Shown here piece by piece: positions 33,748-43,448 of a stretch of 64,000 bases of DNA (positions within the stretch are counted from its first letter, which is position 1; each line of letters starts with the position of its first letter). The notes under the pieces are model-generated. The model saw only the letters and a program-made list of their open reading frames with translations, did not search any database and had not been told where the DNA came from. The DNA is from Pseudomonas alcaligenes (GTDB taxonomy: Bacteria; Pseudomonadota; Gammaproteobacteria; Pseudomonadales; Pseudomonadaceae), in NCBI RefSeq assembly GCF_014490745.1, contig NZ_LZEU01000001.1:4615501-4679500 (forward strand), given 5' to 3'. A program made the position numbers and the translations under genes.

Positions 33748-33753
33748 ATTGTA
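33748..33753 (-). promoter_or_regulatory. Candidate gcvT promoter -10
   Basis: TACAAT on the minus strand, 91 bases before gcvT, with TGACCA 16 bases further upstream as a possible -35. I see no glycine riboswitch in the leader. Confidence 0.4.
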
Positions 33754-33812
33754 GCCCCGCAAAGGCGTCTGGTCATCTCGCAAAATGACCGCCCAGTCCG
33801 CTCGCGCCAGGC

Positions 33813-35432
33813 CTAGTGCCCCGGCTGGCGGGCCGAGCGACGAATCAGGCCGATCACCGGCAACAGGCCGACCAGCACCAGGCTCAGCGCCGGCAGTGCG
33901 GCACGCGCCCATTCGCCTTCGCTGGTCATCTCGAAGATGCGCACCGCCAGGGTGTCCCAGCCGAAGGGGCGCATCAGCAGGGTGGCGGGCATTTCCTTGA
34001 GCACGTCGACGAACACCAGCAGCGCGGCGGACAGCGCGCCCGGTACCAGCAACGGCAGGTAGACCCGCAGGAACAGCGCCGGGCCGCCGACGCCGAGGCT
34101 GCGCGCGGCCTGCGGCAGCGACGGGCGAATCCGCGCCAGGCTGCTTTCCAGCGGCCCGTAGGCCACCGCCATGAAGCGCACCAGGTAGGCCAGCAGCAGC
34201 GCCACCAGGCTGCCCAGCAGCAGGGGCTGGCCGGCACCGCCGAACCAGTTCGACAGCGGGATCACCAGCTGTTTGTCGAGGTAACTGAAGGCCAGCATGA
34301 GCGCCACCGCCAGCACCGAGCCGGGCAAGGCATAGCCGAGGTTGGCCAGGCTCACCGCGCCGCGCACCGGGCGGGTCGGCGCCAGGCGGCGGGCGAAGGC
34401 CAGCAACAGCGCCACCGCCACCGTGACCAGCGCGGCCAGGCCGCCAAGGTAGAGGGTGTGCAGGATCAGGCCGACATAGCGCTCGTCCAGGTCGAAGCGG
34501 CCACGCTGCCAGAACCACACCAGCAGCTGCAGCAGCGGCACCACGAAGGCGCAGGCGAACACCAGGCCGCACCAGCCGCTGGCCAGCACCGCCTTCCAGC
34601 CATGCAGGTGATACAGCACCTGGCCGCGCGGGCGCTCGTTGCTGGGCCGGCTGGCACCGCGGGCACGGCGCTCGCCATACAGCACCAGCAGCACGGCGAG
34701 CAGCAGCAGGCTGGCCAGCTGGGTGGCGCTGGACAGGCTGTAGAAGCCGTACCAGGTCTTGTAGATGGCCGTGGTGAAGGTATCGAAGTTGAACACCGCC
34801 ACCGCGCCGAAATCGGCCAGGGTCTCCATGATCGCCAGCGCCAGGCCGGCGCCGATGGCCGGCCGCGCCATCGGCAGGGCGACGTGCCAGAACGCCTGCC
34901 AGGGGCTCTGCCCGAGCACCCGCGCCGCCTCCATCAGGCCCTTGCCCTGGGCCAGGAAGGCGCTGCGCGCGAGCAGGTAGACATAGGGATAGAACACCAG
35001 CACCAGGACGATGATCACCCCGCCGGTGGAACGCACCCGCGGCAGGCGGATGCCCATGCCGAACCACTCGCGCAGCAGGCTCTGCAGCGGCCCGGAAAAA
35101 TCGAACAGGCCGATGAAGACGAAGGCCAGCACATAGGCGGGGATGGCGAACGGCAGCATCAGCGCCCAGTCCAGCCAGCGCCGCCCGGGAAACTCGCAGA
35201 GGCTGGTGAGCCAGGCCAGGCTGACGCCGAGCAGGGTCACCCCGCAACTGACGCCCAGCACCAGCACCAGGGTGTTGCCGAGCAGGCGCGGCATCTGGGT
35301 GGCCCACAGGTGCGCCCAGATTTCCTGATCGATCTGCTGCCAGGACAGCAGCAGCACCGACAGCGGCAGCAGCACCAGCGCGGCGATGGCGAAGCTGATC
35401 GGGTACCAGCGGCGCTGAACGGAATGGGCCAC
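33813..35432 (-). CDS. hitB: Ferric iron ABC transporter permease (FbpB/HitB type)
   Basis: A 539-residue inner-membrane permease made of two fused binding-protein-dependent transport domains (about twelve membrane helices). The EAA-type loops are REWFGMGIRLPRVRST / MEAARVLGQSPWQAFWHVALP and YGPLESSLARIRPSLPQAARS / LGVGGPALFLRVYLPLL. It pairs with the upstream ferric-binding protein gene on the same strand. The start is a GTG (MAHSVQRRWYP) with AAGGAG just upstream; an earlier Met codon is less suited. No ATPase gene is adjacent, so the HitC-type subunit must come from elsewhere. Confidence 0.92.
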   Translation of the reverse strand: MAHSVQRRWYPISFAIAALVLLPLSVLLLSWQQIDQEIWAHLWATQMPRLLGNTLVLVLGVSCGVTLLGVSLAWLTSLCEFPGRRWLDWALMLPFAIPAYVLAFVFIGLFDFSGPLQSLLREWFGMGIRLPRVRSTGGVIIVLVLVFYPYVYLLARSAFLAQGKGLMEAARVLGQSPWQAFWHVALPMARPAIGAGLALAIMETLADFGAVAVFNFDTFTTAIYKTWYGFYSLSSATQLASLLLLAVLLVLYGERRARGASRPSNERPRGQVLYHLHGWKAVLASGWCGLVFACAFVVPLLQLLVWFWQRGRFDLDERYVGLILHTLYLGGLAALVTVAVALLLAFARRLAPTRPVRGAVSLANLGYALPGSVLAVALMLAFSYLDKQLVIPLSNWFGGAGQPLLLGSLVALLLAYLVRFMAVAYGPLESSLARIRPSLPQAARSLGVGGPALFLRVYLPLLVPGALSAALLVFVDVLKEMPATLLMRPFGWDTLAVRIFEMTSEGEWARAALPALSLVLVGLLPVIGLIRRSARQPGH

Positions 35433-35458
35433 GCAGACTCCTTGGCGGTACAAACGAA

Positions 35459-35480
35459 ACGCCCCGGCGGGCCGGGGCGT
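35459..35480. terminator. Hairpin between hitA and hitB (attenuator-like)
   Basis: ACGCCCCGGC / GCCGGGGCGT, a 10-bp palindromic stem with a 2-base spacer, followed on the minus strand by TTCGTTTG. It is likely to reduce read-through from hitA into hitB, so the binding protein can be made in excess over the permease. Confidence 0.6.
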
Positions 35481-35555
35481 CGAGTATAGCGACTGGCAGA
35501 ACTCGCGATTGAACGAGCCGAGGCCATTTTTAGCCCAGAATGGGCAACCCGCGGC

Positions 35556-36557
35556 TTAGTTCCAGCCGACCCGATCCATCATCTTGATCGCCTCGGCCTG
35601 GCGCTTGCCGGCCACCTCGACCGGGATGGTGTCGGCCTTGAACGCACCCCAGGCCTGTACTTCGGCAGACGGCTTGACCGCCGGGTTGGCCGGGAACTCC
35701 TGGTTGATGTCGGCGAACAGGCTCTGCGCCTCGGCCGTGGTCATCCACTCCACCAGCTGCTTGGCCGCTGCGGCGTGCGGCGCGTGCTTGGTCAGGCCGA
35801 CACCGGACAGGTTGACGTGCACCCCGCGGTCACCCTGATTCGGCCAGAACAGCTTGGCGCGCAGTTCGGGATTGGCCTGGTGCAGGCGCCCGTAGTAGTA
35901 GCTGTTGACGATGCCGACGTCGCACTGGCCGGCATCCACGGCGAGGATCACCGCGTTGTCGTCGGCAAACACGTCGGTGGCCAGGTTGTTGATCCAGCCC
36001 TGCAGGATCTGCTCGGCCTTGGCCGCACCGTGGGTCTCGATCAGGGTGGCGGTGAGCGACTGGTTATAGACCTTCTTGCCGGTGCGCAGGCACAGGCGAC
36101 CTTCCCAGTTGCTGTCGGCCAGCGCCTCGTAGGTGCTCAGCTCGCTCGGCTGCACGCGGTCGGTGGAATAGACGATGGTGCGCGCACGCAGCGACAGGCC
36201 CGCCCAGGCATGGCTGCTGGAGCGGTACTGCGGCGGAATGTTGGCATCGATCAGCGGCGACTCGATGGGCTGCAGGATGCCCATCTGCTCGGCCTGCCAC
36301 AGGTTACCGGCATCCACGGTGATCAGCAGGTCGGCCACGCCGTTGTCGCCCTCGGCCTTGATGCGCTGCATCAGCGGCGCCTCCTTGTCGGTGATGAACT
36401 TGATGTTCACCCCGGTCTTGGCCGTGTAGGCGTCGAATACCGGCTTGATCAGCTCGTCGATGCGCGAGGAATACACCACCACTTCCTCGGCAGCGTGCGC
36501 GGCGGTGACGGCAGCACTCAGGGCCAGGGCGGCGAACAGGCGTGGGCGAAGCGACAT
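35556..36557 (-). CDS. hitA: Ferric iron-binding periplasmic protein (FbpA/HitA type)
   Basis: A 333-residue periplasmic component delivering Fe3+ to HitB. Signal peptide [20 protein letters not shown] with cleavage after AHA, then the mature [19 protein letters not shown]. The tyrosine cluster [11 protein letters not shown] matches the iron-coordinating di-tyrosine of this family. Start chosen at MSLRP; the longer frame would bury the signal peptide. A candidate Fur site overlaps the promoter region directly upstream, consistent with iron repression. Confidence 0.93.
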   Translation of the reverse strand: MSLRPRLFAALALSAAVTAAHAAEEVVVYSSRIDELIKPVFDAYTAKTGVNIKFITDKEAPLMQRIKAEGDNGVADLLITVDAGNLWQAEQMGILQPIESPLIDANIPPQYRSSSHAWAGLSLRARTIVYSTDRVQPSELSTYEALADSNWEGRLCLRTGKKVYNQSLTATLIETHGAAKAEQILQGWINNLATDVFADDNAVILAVDAGQCDVGIVNSYYYGRLHQANPELRAKLFWPNQGDRGVHVNLSGVGLTKHAPHAAAAKQLVEWMTTAEAQSLFADINQEFPANPAVKPSAEVQAWGAFKADTIPVEVAGKRQAEAIKMMDRVGWN

Positions 36558-36585
36558 GGGCAGGACTCTCGTGGCTGCGAAAGCC

Positions 36586-36604
36586 ATGAATGATAGTCAG
36601 TCTC
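36586..36604 (-). promoter_or_regulatory. Candidate Fur box upstream of hitA
   Basis: On the minus strand GAGACTGACTATCATTCAT aligns with the 19-bp Fur consensus at about 12 positions. It lies 29-47 bases before the hitA start and overlaps a possible -10 (TATCAT). Confidence 0.45.
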
Positions 36605-36663
36605 AGCTGCGAGCTGTAGGGCTATCTTAAAACCAAGTGTTTCGCCGAGGCGGCGCAGTGCCG

Positions 36664-36731
36664 CAGGGCGGGTGAAACCCGCACTTGCCGCACCCGCAGA
36701 AATCTCCGCCCGCGGGCTTCACCCGCCCTAC
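36664..36731. repeat. Inverted repeat pair of the GGGCGGGTG family
   Basis: CAGGGCGGGTGAAACCCGC and GCGGGCTTCACCCGCCCTAC face each other across about 30 bases. The right arm runs into ubiI and supplies its TAG stop codon. A third related copy is at 60060-60080. Confidence 0.8.
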
Positions 36732-37945
36732 AGGCTGGCCAGCGGCGGCAGATCACCAACCAGACCGAGGGCCTGGCGGACGAACAGGGCCTTGGCCTCC
36801 GGCAGCTCGTCGACCCAGTTCAGGCCACTGTTGCGCAGCCAGCGCAGCGGCAGCGGGTCGGCCTGGAACAGGCGCTCGAAGCCTTCCATCGCCGCCATCA
36901 TCGCCAGGTTGTGCGGCATGCGGCGGCGCTCGTAACGGCTCAGTACACGTACGTCATTCGGCTGCTCGCCACGCTCCAGCGCATGCAGCAGCACATCGGC
37001 CAGCACTGCGGCATCGAGGAACCCCAGGTTGACCCCCTGCCCCGCCAGCGGGTGGATGCTGTGGGCGGCGTCGCCGATCAGTGCCAGGCCGCTTTCCACA
37101 TAGCGCTTGGCATGACGCTGGCGCAACGGGATGCACAGGCGCGGGTCGACCTGGCTGACTTCGCCCAGGCGCCATTCGAAGGCCTTGCCCAGTTCATGGC
37201 GGAAGGCCAGGTCATCCAGCGCCATCAGGCGCTCGGCCTCGGCCGGTACGGTCGACCAGACGATCGAGCACCAGTGCTGGTCGTCGCCGCGCTGCAGCGG
37301 CAGGAAGGCCAGCGGGCCGTCGTCGGTGAAGCGCTGCCAGGCCGTGCGCTGGTGCGGGCGGGCGCAGCGCACGCTGGTGACGATGGCGTGGTGCAAGTAA
37401 TCCCACTCGCGGGTAGCGCAGCCGGCCAGGCGGCGTACCGCCGAGTTGGCGCCGTCGGCGGCCACCAGCAGCGGTGCGCGCAGCTCGCGACCGTCGGCCA
37501 GGGTCAGCAGCCAGCCGTCGCCGCTGCGACGCAGCTGTTCCAGGCGGGCATTGGCGAGCAGGCCGATATCGCTGTCATGCAGGCGCTCGAGCAGGGCGTC
37601 CTGCACCACGCGGTTCTCGACTATGTGGCCGAGCGATTCGGCATGCACGCTGGCGGCGGAGAAATGCACGCTGCCGGTGCCGGAGCCGTCCCACACCTGC
37701 ATGTCGCGGTAGGGCGAGGCGCGCCGCGCGACGATGCCATCCCAGACGCCGAGGCGTTCGAGAATGCGCTGGCTGGCGGCGGACAGGGCGCTGACCCGCG
37801 GCTCGAAGGCCGCATCGGCGGCAAACGGCTTAACGCTGAGCGGGCCGCCATCGACCACCAGGATCTCCAGGCCGCTGTGCTCCAGGGCCAGGGCCAGGGC
37901 ACTGCCGACCATGCCGGCACCAACGATGATCAGATCCGCTTGCAT
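36728..37945 (-). CDS. ubiI: UbiI-type FAD monooxygenase of ubiquinone synthesis
   Basis: A 405-residue flavin monooxygenase expected to hydroxylate the C5 ring position of the ubiquinone precursor. N-terminal FAD fold DLIIVGAGMVGSALALALE; substrate-side motif AFEPRVSALSAAS; second FAD motif GLALIGDAAHSIHPLAGQGV. It is the distal gene of the ygfB-pepP-ubiH cluster, as in E. coli. A start alternative is not apparent. Its stop codon comes from a REP-like repeat. Confidence 0.92.
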   Translation of the reverse strand: MQADLIIVGAGMVGSALALALEHSGLEILVVDGGPLSVKPFAADAAFEPRVSALSAASQRILERLGVWDGIVARRASPYRDMQVWDGSGTGSVHFSAASVHAESLGHIVENRVVQDALLERLHDSDIGLLANARLEQLRRSGDGWLLTLADGRELRAPLLVAADGANSAVRRLAGCATREWDYLHHAIVTSVRCARPHQRTAWQRFTDDGPLAFLPLQRGDDQHWCSIVWSTVPAEAERLMALDDLAFRHELGKAFEWRLGEVSQVDPRLCIPLRQRHAKRYVESGLALIGDAAHSIHPLAGQGVNLGFLDAAVLADVLLHALERGEQPNDVRVLSRYERRRMPHNLAMMAAMEGFERLFQADPLPLRWLRNSGLNWVDELPEAKALFVRQALGLVGDLPPLASL

Positions 37946-37954
37946 GGGCTGTCC

Positions 37955-38437
37955 TTATCCCGCCTGCCGCACACGCGGCTTGAGGCGTACGTAGAGGGTC
38001 TTGTGCGCGGTGGCCACCAGGGTGCCGGCCGCGTCGCGGATATCCACCTGCAGCTCGGGCAGGTATTTCTCGCCACCGGCGGTCTTCTCGCGGATCTGCG
38101 CCAGCAGGGCGTCGTCGATACGGAAGTCGGCATACACCGGGCCCTTGCCCGGAGTGATGAAGTCGATGCTGGCGGCCTTGTCCCAGACGATGTAGTCATC
38201 GCCCAGCAGCGGCATCAACAGCAGCATGTAGAAGGGGTCGACCATGCTGTACAGCGAACCGCCGAACTGGGTGCCGACGAAGTTGCGGTTGTACCAGCGC
38301 AGCGCCATCTTCACCCGCGCCTGGCGGCAGTCCGGGCTGATCTGCTGCACGCGGATGCCGGCGCCGATATAGGGCGGGTAGAGGTTCAGGCCCAGGCGCA
38401 GCAGGCGGGCGCGGCGCGCCAGTTTACGGTCACTCAT
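37955..38437 (-). CDS. DUF4442 hotdog-fold protein
   Basis: A 160-residue protein of the DUF4442 thioesterase-like family: LYPPYIGAGIRVQQISPDCR, then NFVGTQFGGSLYSMVDPFY corresponding to the central hotdog helix, then DFITPGKGPVYADFRI. The codon before the ATG is a TTG that extends the frame by one residue; the ATG is used. It is wedged between ubiH and ubiI with gaps of nine bases on both sides, so is certainly co-transcribed. A role in lipid or quinone precursor metabolism is inference from context only. Confidence 0.85.
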   Translation of the reverse strand: MSDRKLARRARLLRLGLNLYPPYIGAGIRVQQISPDCRQARVKMALRWYNRNFVGTQFGGSLYSMVDPFYMLLLMPLLGDDYIVWDKAASIDFITPGKGPVYADFRIDDALLAQIREKTAGGEKYLPELQVDIRDAAGTLVATAHKTLYVRLKPRVRQAG

Positions 38438-38446
38438 CAAACAGTC

Positions 38447-39631
38447 TCACAGCGAACGGGTACCCAGGCCCATGGCCTGGCGAGCGAACCAGCGCTTGGC
38501 TGGCGGCAACAGATCGAGGCCGAGCAGACCGAGGGTACGCCCGGCAACTAGCAGCGACTCGCCACGGCCGAACAGGCGCGGCAGACGGTCGGAGAAACCC
38601 ACGGTCAGCGCCTGATCCTGCTGCTGGCGCGCCAGGTAGCGCTGCAGAGTGGCGAAGTCGCCGAGCGGCGCCGGGCTGTCCAGCAGGGTCTCGGCCAGCA
38701 CCAGGGTGTCGCGCAGCGACAGGTTGTAGCCCTGCCCCGCCACCGGGTGCAGGCTGTGCGCGGCATTGCCCAGCACCACCAGGTGCGGGCGGGCCTGCTC
38801 GCTGGCCTCGACCAGCGCCAGTGGATACAGATGGCGGGCGCCAACCTGGCGCAAGGCGCCCAGGCGATAGCCGAAGGCTTCCTGCAGTTCGCCGAGGAAG
38901 GCCGCATCAGGCAGGTTGAGCAGACGCTCAGCGTCTACCGGCGGGCGCGTCCACACCAGCGCGCAGCGGTTGTCGGCCAGTGGCAGCAGGGCCAGCGGGC
39001 CGTCGCTGGTGAAGCGTTCGAAGGCCTGGCCGCCGTGGGGCTCGGCCGGGCTGACGTTGGCGATCAGTGCGCACTGGTCGTAAGGCGTGTGTTTGACTGC
39101 AATGCCCAGCTGCTCGCGCAGGCCGGAGCGGCCGCCATCGGCCAGCACGGCCAGATCGCAGTCGATCTGGCTGTCGTCGTTCAGGGTCAGGCGGTAGCCG
39201 TCACCCAGCGCCTGCAGGCGGGTGACTTCGGCCGGGCAGCGCCAGCTCACCACTTCGGGGTCGAGGGCCTGCCACAGACAGTGGCCGAGCCAGGCGTTCT
39301 CCACCACATAGCCCAGCGCCGGCACGCCTTCGTCCGTCGCCTGCAGGCGGGTGGCGCCGAGACGGCCGCGATCGGAAACGTGGATCTGGCTGATCGGCTC
39401 GGCGCGCTGGCCGATCGCGCCCCACAACCCCAAGCGCTCGTAGAGCTGCCGGCTGCCGTAGGACAGTGCAGTGGAACGGGCATCGTAGCTGGGCTGGTAA
39501 CCCTCGCCGGGAGCGAACGGCTCGACCAGCAGGATGCGCCAGCCACGCGCCTTGGCGCCGGCCTGCAGGGCCAAGGCCAGGCTGGCGCCAACCAGGCCAC
39601 CGCCAACGATGGCCAGTTGCACGCGACTCAT
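38447..39631 (-). CDS. ubiH: UbiH-type FAD monooxygenase of ubiquinone synthesis
   Basis: A 394-residue homologue expected to hydroxylate C1 (2-octaprenyl-6-methoxyphenol hydroxylase). FAD motifs VQLAIVGGGLVGASLALALQ and LVVLGNAAHSLHPVAGQGYN. The GNAAH form, in place of GDAAH, is usual for UbiH and helps tell it from UbiI. YDARSTALSYGSRQLYERLG covers the substrate face. Starts four bases after pepP on the same strand. Confidence 0.94.
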   Translation of the reverse strand: MSRVQLAIVGGGLVGASLALALQAGAKARGWRILLVEPFAPGEGYQPSYDARSTALSYGSRQLYERLGLWGAIGQRAEPISQIHVSDRGRLGATRLQATDEGVPALGYVVENAWLGHCLWQALDPEVVSWRCPAEVTRLQALGDGYRLTLNDDSQIDCDLAVLADGGRSGLREQLGIAVKHTPYDQCALIANVSPAEPHGGQAFERFTSDGPLALLPLADNRCALVWTRPPVDAERLLNLPDAAFLGELQEAFGYRLGALRQVGARHLYPLALVEASEQARPHLVVLGNAAHSLHPVAGQGYNLSLRDTLVLAETLLDSPAPLGDFATLQRYLARQQQDQALTVGFSDRLPRLFGRGESLLVAGRTLGLLGLDLLPPAKRWFARQAMGLGTRSL

Positions 39632-39635
39632 GGGC

Positions 39636-40970
<1,335 letters not shown>

Positions 40971-40983
40971 GGCGTTGATGACC

Positions 40984-41538
40984 TTAATGCAGGGAAGGTT
41001 TGGCGGCCGCGGCCGGAGCCTTGGCACACTCGGTGAACAGCAGCAGCGGCGCGACGCGCAGGTACTCCATCACTTCCATGTAGTCGTTCTCGCCGTCCTC
41101 GGACTCTTCCAGGGCGCTCTGCACCTGGGAAATGGCCGACAGATCCTGCAGCACTTCCATCGCCTCGGCGCTGAGCGCGGCATTGCCGAGGGTCATGCCG
41201 AAACCGTCGATGAAACCCTGGCACCACTGGCCCAGGGCCTTGGCCCGCTCGACCAGCGGCGCCTCGTCAGCGGGCAGCAGCAGCACCAGGGTGATGTCGC
41301 TGCCGGACAGTTCGCCTTTGACCATTTCCTGCAGGCCGATCAGCGCCTGGCGCACGCTGTCCGCCGGTTCGCCACCGAGCAGTTCGGCGGCATCCTGCAG
41401 CCAGGGCTCGGCCTCGAAGCCGGCACCGGCGCAGCTGCGACCGAGCAACAGGCCGTGCAGTTCGGCCGGGGAAACGGGTTTGCCGGTGCTTGCCAGAAGG
41501 GCGGCAAAGGCGTCGTAAGGGGAGTTCGAAGTCGACAT
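40984..41538 (-). CDS. ygfB: YgfB, UPF0149 family regulator
   Basis: A 184-residue helical UPF0149 protein ([49 protein letters not shown]). In P. aeruginosa YgfB has been reported to modulate beta-lactam resistance by opposing AlpA-dependent expression of an AmpD-type amidase. The start is the ATG giving [11 protein letters not shown]; a TTG two codons earlier is less likely. First gene of the pepP/ubi cluster and divergent from the zapA pair. Confidence 0.93.
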   Translation of the reverse strand: MSTSNSPYDAFAALLASTGKPVSPAELHGLLLGRSCAGAGFEAEPWLQDAAELLGGEPADSVRQALIGLQEMVKGELSGSDITLVLLLPADEAPLVERAKALGQWCQGFIDGFGMTLGNAALSAEAMEVLQDLSAISQVQSALEESEDGENDYMEVMEYLRVAPLLLFTECAKAPAAAAKPSLH

Positions 41539-41691
41539 GGGCAACTAGGCGCTGCGAGGCGCAATCACTAGAATGGAGGCTTCGTATCCTAGCACCGGCA
41601 GGCGCGGCAAGACCATCGAAGGCATGCGGCAGCCAGTCGCGCCCGGCCTCGAGAATCGCGACCCGGTCGCCTCTTGGCGCAGACAATCCTT

Positions 41692-41697
41692 TATAGT
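41692..41697 (+). promoter_or_regulatory. Candidate -10 for the coiled-coil/zapA pair
   Basis: TATAGT, 30 bases before the start codon; the -35 is not clear. Confidence 0.35.
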
Positions 41698-41727
41698 TCC
41701 GCCACTCATTGCCCAGGTAGGGAGCCC

Positions 41728-41937
41728 ATGGAAGACGTCGAACTGCAAGCCCTGACACGCAAACTGGGTCTGCTGATCCAGCGCGTCGAGCAGCTCAAGT
41801 CGCAAAACCTTGCCCTCTTGGCCAGCGAGAAGGCCTGGCGCGAGGAACGCGCCCATCTGATCGAAAAGAACGAAATGGCCCGGCACAAGGTCGAATCGAT
41901 GATTTCGCGCCTCAAGGCCCTGGAGCAGGACACATGA
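41728..41937 (+). CDS. TIGR02449-type small coiled-coil protein
   Basis: A 69-residue protein that is one long helix with heptad-like leucines (LTRKLGLLIQRVEQLKSQNL, KVESMISRLKAL). Small proteins of this kind immediately precede zapA in Pseudomonas and match the TIGR02449 description as I recall it, with a ZapB-like appearance. It overlaps zapA by four bases (ATGA), which strongly suggests a cell-division role, but that is inferred. GGTAGGGAG precedes the ATG. Confidence 0.85.
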   Translation: MEDVELQALTRKLGLLIQRVEQLKSQNLALLASEKAWREERAHLIEKNEMARHKVESMISRLKALEQDT

Positions 41938-42248
41938 GCCAAGCCAATACCGTCACCGTACATATCCTCGACAAGGAATACTGCATCGCCTGCCCGGCAG
42001 ACGAGCGGGCCAACCTGGAAAGCGCTGCGCGCTACCTGGACGGCAAGATGCGCGAGATCCGCAGCAGCGGCAAAGTCATCGGCGGCGACCGCATCGCGGT
42101 AATGGCCGCGCTGAACATCACCCACGACCTGCTGCACAAGCAGGAGCGCCTGGATCAGCAGGCCAGCGCGGCCCGCGAACAGGTGCGCGACCTGCTCGAT
42201 CGCGTCGACCACGCCCTGGCCGCCGATCAGGATGGCCCGGGAAGCTGA
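41934..42248 (+). CDS. zapA: ZapA, FtsZ-ring-associated protein
   Basis: A 104-residue cytoplasmic protein that cross-links FtsZ protofilaments. The N-terminal globular part is VTVHILDKEYCIACPADERAN followed by LESAARYLDGKMREIR, and IGGDRIAVMAALNITHDLL leads to the C-terminal coiled coil. Upstream overlap with the coiled-coil gene. It is followed directly by the 6S RNA promoter, the order found throughout gammaproteobacteria. Confidence 0.96.
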   Translation: MSQANTVTVHILDKEYCIACPADERANLESAARYLDGKMREIRSSGKVIGGDRIAVMAALNITHDLLHKQERLDQQASAAREQVRDLLDRVDHALAADQDGPGS

Positions 42249-42269
42249 TTGCAGAGCGGTCGATTCGGG

Positions 42270-42275
42270 TATACT
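42270..42275 (+). promoter_or_regulatory. Promoter -10 of 6S RNA
   Basis: TATACT sits about 8 bases before the first conserved 6S nucleotides; TTGCAG overlapping the zapA end (15-base spacer) is a possible -35. Confidence 0.55.
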
Positions 42276-42282
42276 CGCGATC

Positions 42283-42459
42283 AGCTCCCTGGTGTGTTGG
42301 CCAGTCGGTGATGTCCCTGAGCCGATACGCACAACCACGGGGGTTGCAAGTGGGGCCGGTGTGCATGTCCGCCTGACGGAAAGCCTTAACGCCCCCTGCA
42401 ATCTCCACCTTGAACTTTCGGGTTCAAGGGCTAACCCGACAGCGGCACAACCGGGGAGT
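42283..42459 (+). ncRNA. ssrS: 6S RNA
   Basis: The about 177-base stretch begins CTCCCTGGTGTGTTGGCCAG and ends with CGGCACAACCGGGGAG, complementary terminal segments that form the closing stem around a central open-complex-mimicking bubble. 6S RNA binds sigma-70 RNA polymerase and down-regulates transcription in stationary phase. The location between zapA and fau is diagnostic. Ends are approximate to a few bases. Confidence 0.93.
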
Positions 42460-42469
42460 CCTCATTTCC

Positions 42470-43069
42470 ATGCATGAAGCCGGCACCCTCTCCCGCCCGG
42501 CCCTGCGCCGCCAGCTACGCCAGGCGCGCCGCCAACTCTCGCCCCTGCAACAACGCCGTGCCGCCCGCGAGCTGTATCGTCAGCTGGCGCAGCATCCGCT
42601 GTTCCGCCGCGCCCGCCATGTCGCCCTGTACCTGCCCAGCGATGGCGAAATCGACCCGCGCCCGCTGCTGCGCGCCGCCCAGCGCCGCGGCAAGGCCACC
42701 TACCTGCCGGTACTGAGCCGCTGGCCGCGCACGCGCATGAGCTTCCAGCGCACCCACGCCGGCGAGGCCATGGGCCGCAACCGCTTCCGCATCGCCGAGC
42801 CGCGCGCCTGCCAGGCCCGCCAGCGGCCCGCCTGGGCACTGGATCTGGTGCTGCTGCCGCTGGTGGGCTTCGATGAACAGGGTGGCCGCCTGGGCATGGG
42901 CGGCGGCTTCTACGACCGCAATCTGGCCTATCGCCATTTGCGCAAAAATTGGCACAAACCGACGCTGCTGGGCCTGGCCCATGAATGTCAGAAAGTCGAT
43001 CGCCTGGCGCTGGCCAGTTGGGATGTACCGCTGCAGGCGGTGGTCACGGACAGGCGCTGGTACGCCTGA
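42470..43069 (+). CDS. fau: 5-formyltetrahydrofolate cyclo-ligase
   Basis: A 199-residue enzyme converting 5-formyl-THF to 5,10-methenyl-THF with ATP. The family motif LGMGGGFYDRNLAY (about residue 140-155) is preceded by DLVLLPLVGFDEQGGR. The start MHEAGTLSRPALRRQL lies 11 bases past the 6S RNA end, with the terminal GGGGAG of 6S RNA serving as ribosome-binding site. It is therefore likely expressed as read-through from ssrS, as known for the E. coli ygfA locus. Confidence 0.94.
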   Translation: MHEAGTLSRPALRRQLRQARRQLSPLQQRRAARELYRQLAQHPLFRRARHVALYLPSDGEIDPRPLLRAAQRRGKATYLPVLSRWPRTRMSFQRTHAGEAMGRNRFRIAEPRACQARQRPAWALDLVLLPLVGFDEQGGRLGMGGGFYDRNLAYRHLRKNWHKPTLLGLAHECQKVDRLALASWDVPLQAVVTDRRWYA

Positions 43070-43117
43070 AGAGAAGGGTGGAACGGCCGCGATCCCTGCG
43101 GCATTCGCGAGCCGGGC

Positions 43118-43246
43118 TTACTGCTGCGTCAGCTCGACCGATGGGCCGCTCTGGCGATCCCACAGACTCTGGGTGTAACCGGTAGTAACCATCCCCAGAC
43201 TGAACAGGATGACCAATACCCACAATAGATCTGGCTTGCGTTTCAT
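43118..43246 (-). CDS. 42-residue single-span membrane protein
   Basis: A very short ORF on the minus strand: a basic start (MKRKPDL), one hydrophobic helix (LLWVLVILFSLGMVTTGY, about 7-24), then a polar tail (QSLWDRQSGPSVELTQQ). A strong ribosome-binding site (AGGGGGAGG, about 10 bases before the ATG) supports translation. I recall short proteins like this after fau in Pseudomonas but know no function. It lies in the otherwise gene-free 380-base interval between fau and the EVE gene and is convergent with fau. Confidence 0.72.
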   Translation of the reverse strand: MKRKPDLLWVLVILFSLGMVTTGYTQSLWDRQSGPSVELTQQ

Positions 43247-43448
43247 GTGTCTGCCTCCCCCTTCCCAGGCACACTGCTCGATTGACCGGCGGCGGTTTTA
43301 TTATTTTGCCGTTAAAGCGGCGTCTAGCCTGAACCTTCTGCCGCCCGAGAGCAGCGAAGAACTACACAGTTTTTGGCGCCAACCAGCTGTCAGTTACGGG
43401 AACGAGATTCAATCCCAGCGCAAAGACCGGCAAACAGGAGCAAAGTTC

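Noticed and set aside
33658..33812. Glycine riboswitch before gcvT
   Set aside because: I looked for the conserved glycine aptamer cores in the 155-base leader and saw none; only a -10-like box and a ribosome-binding site.
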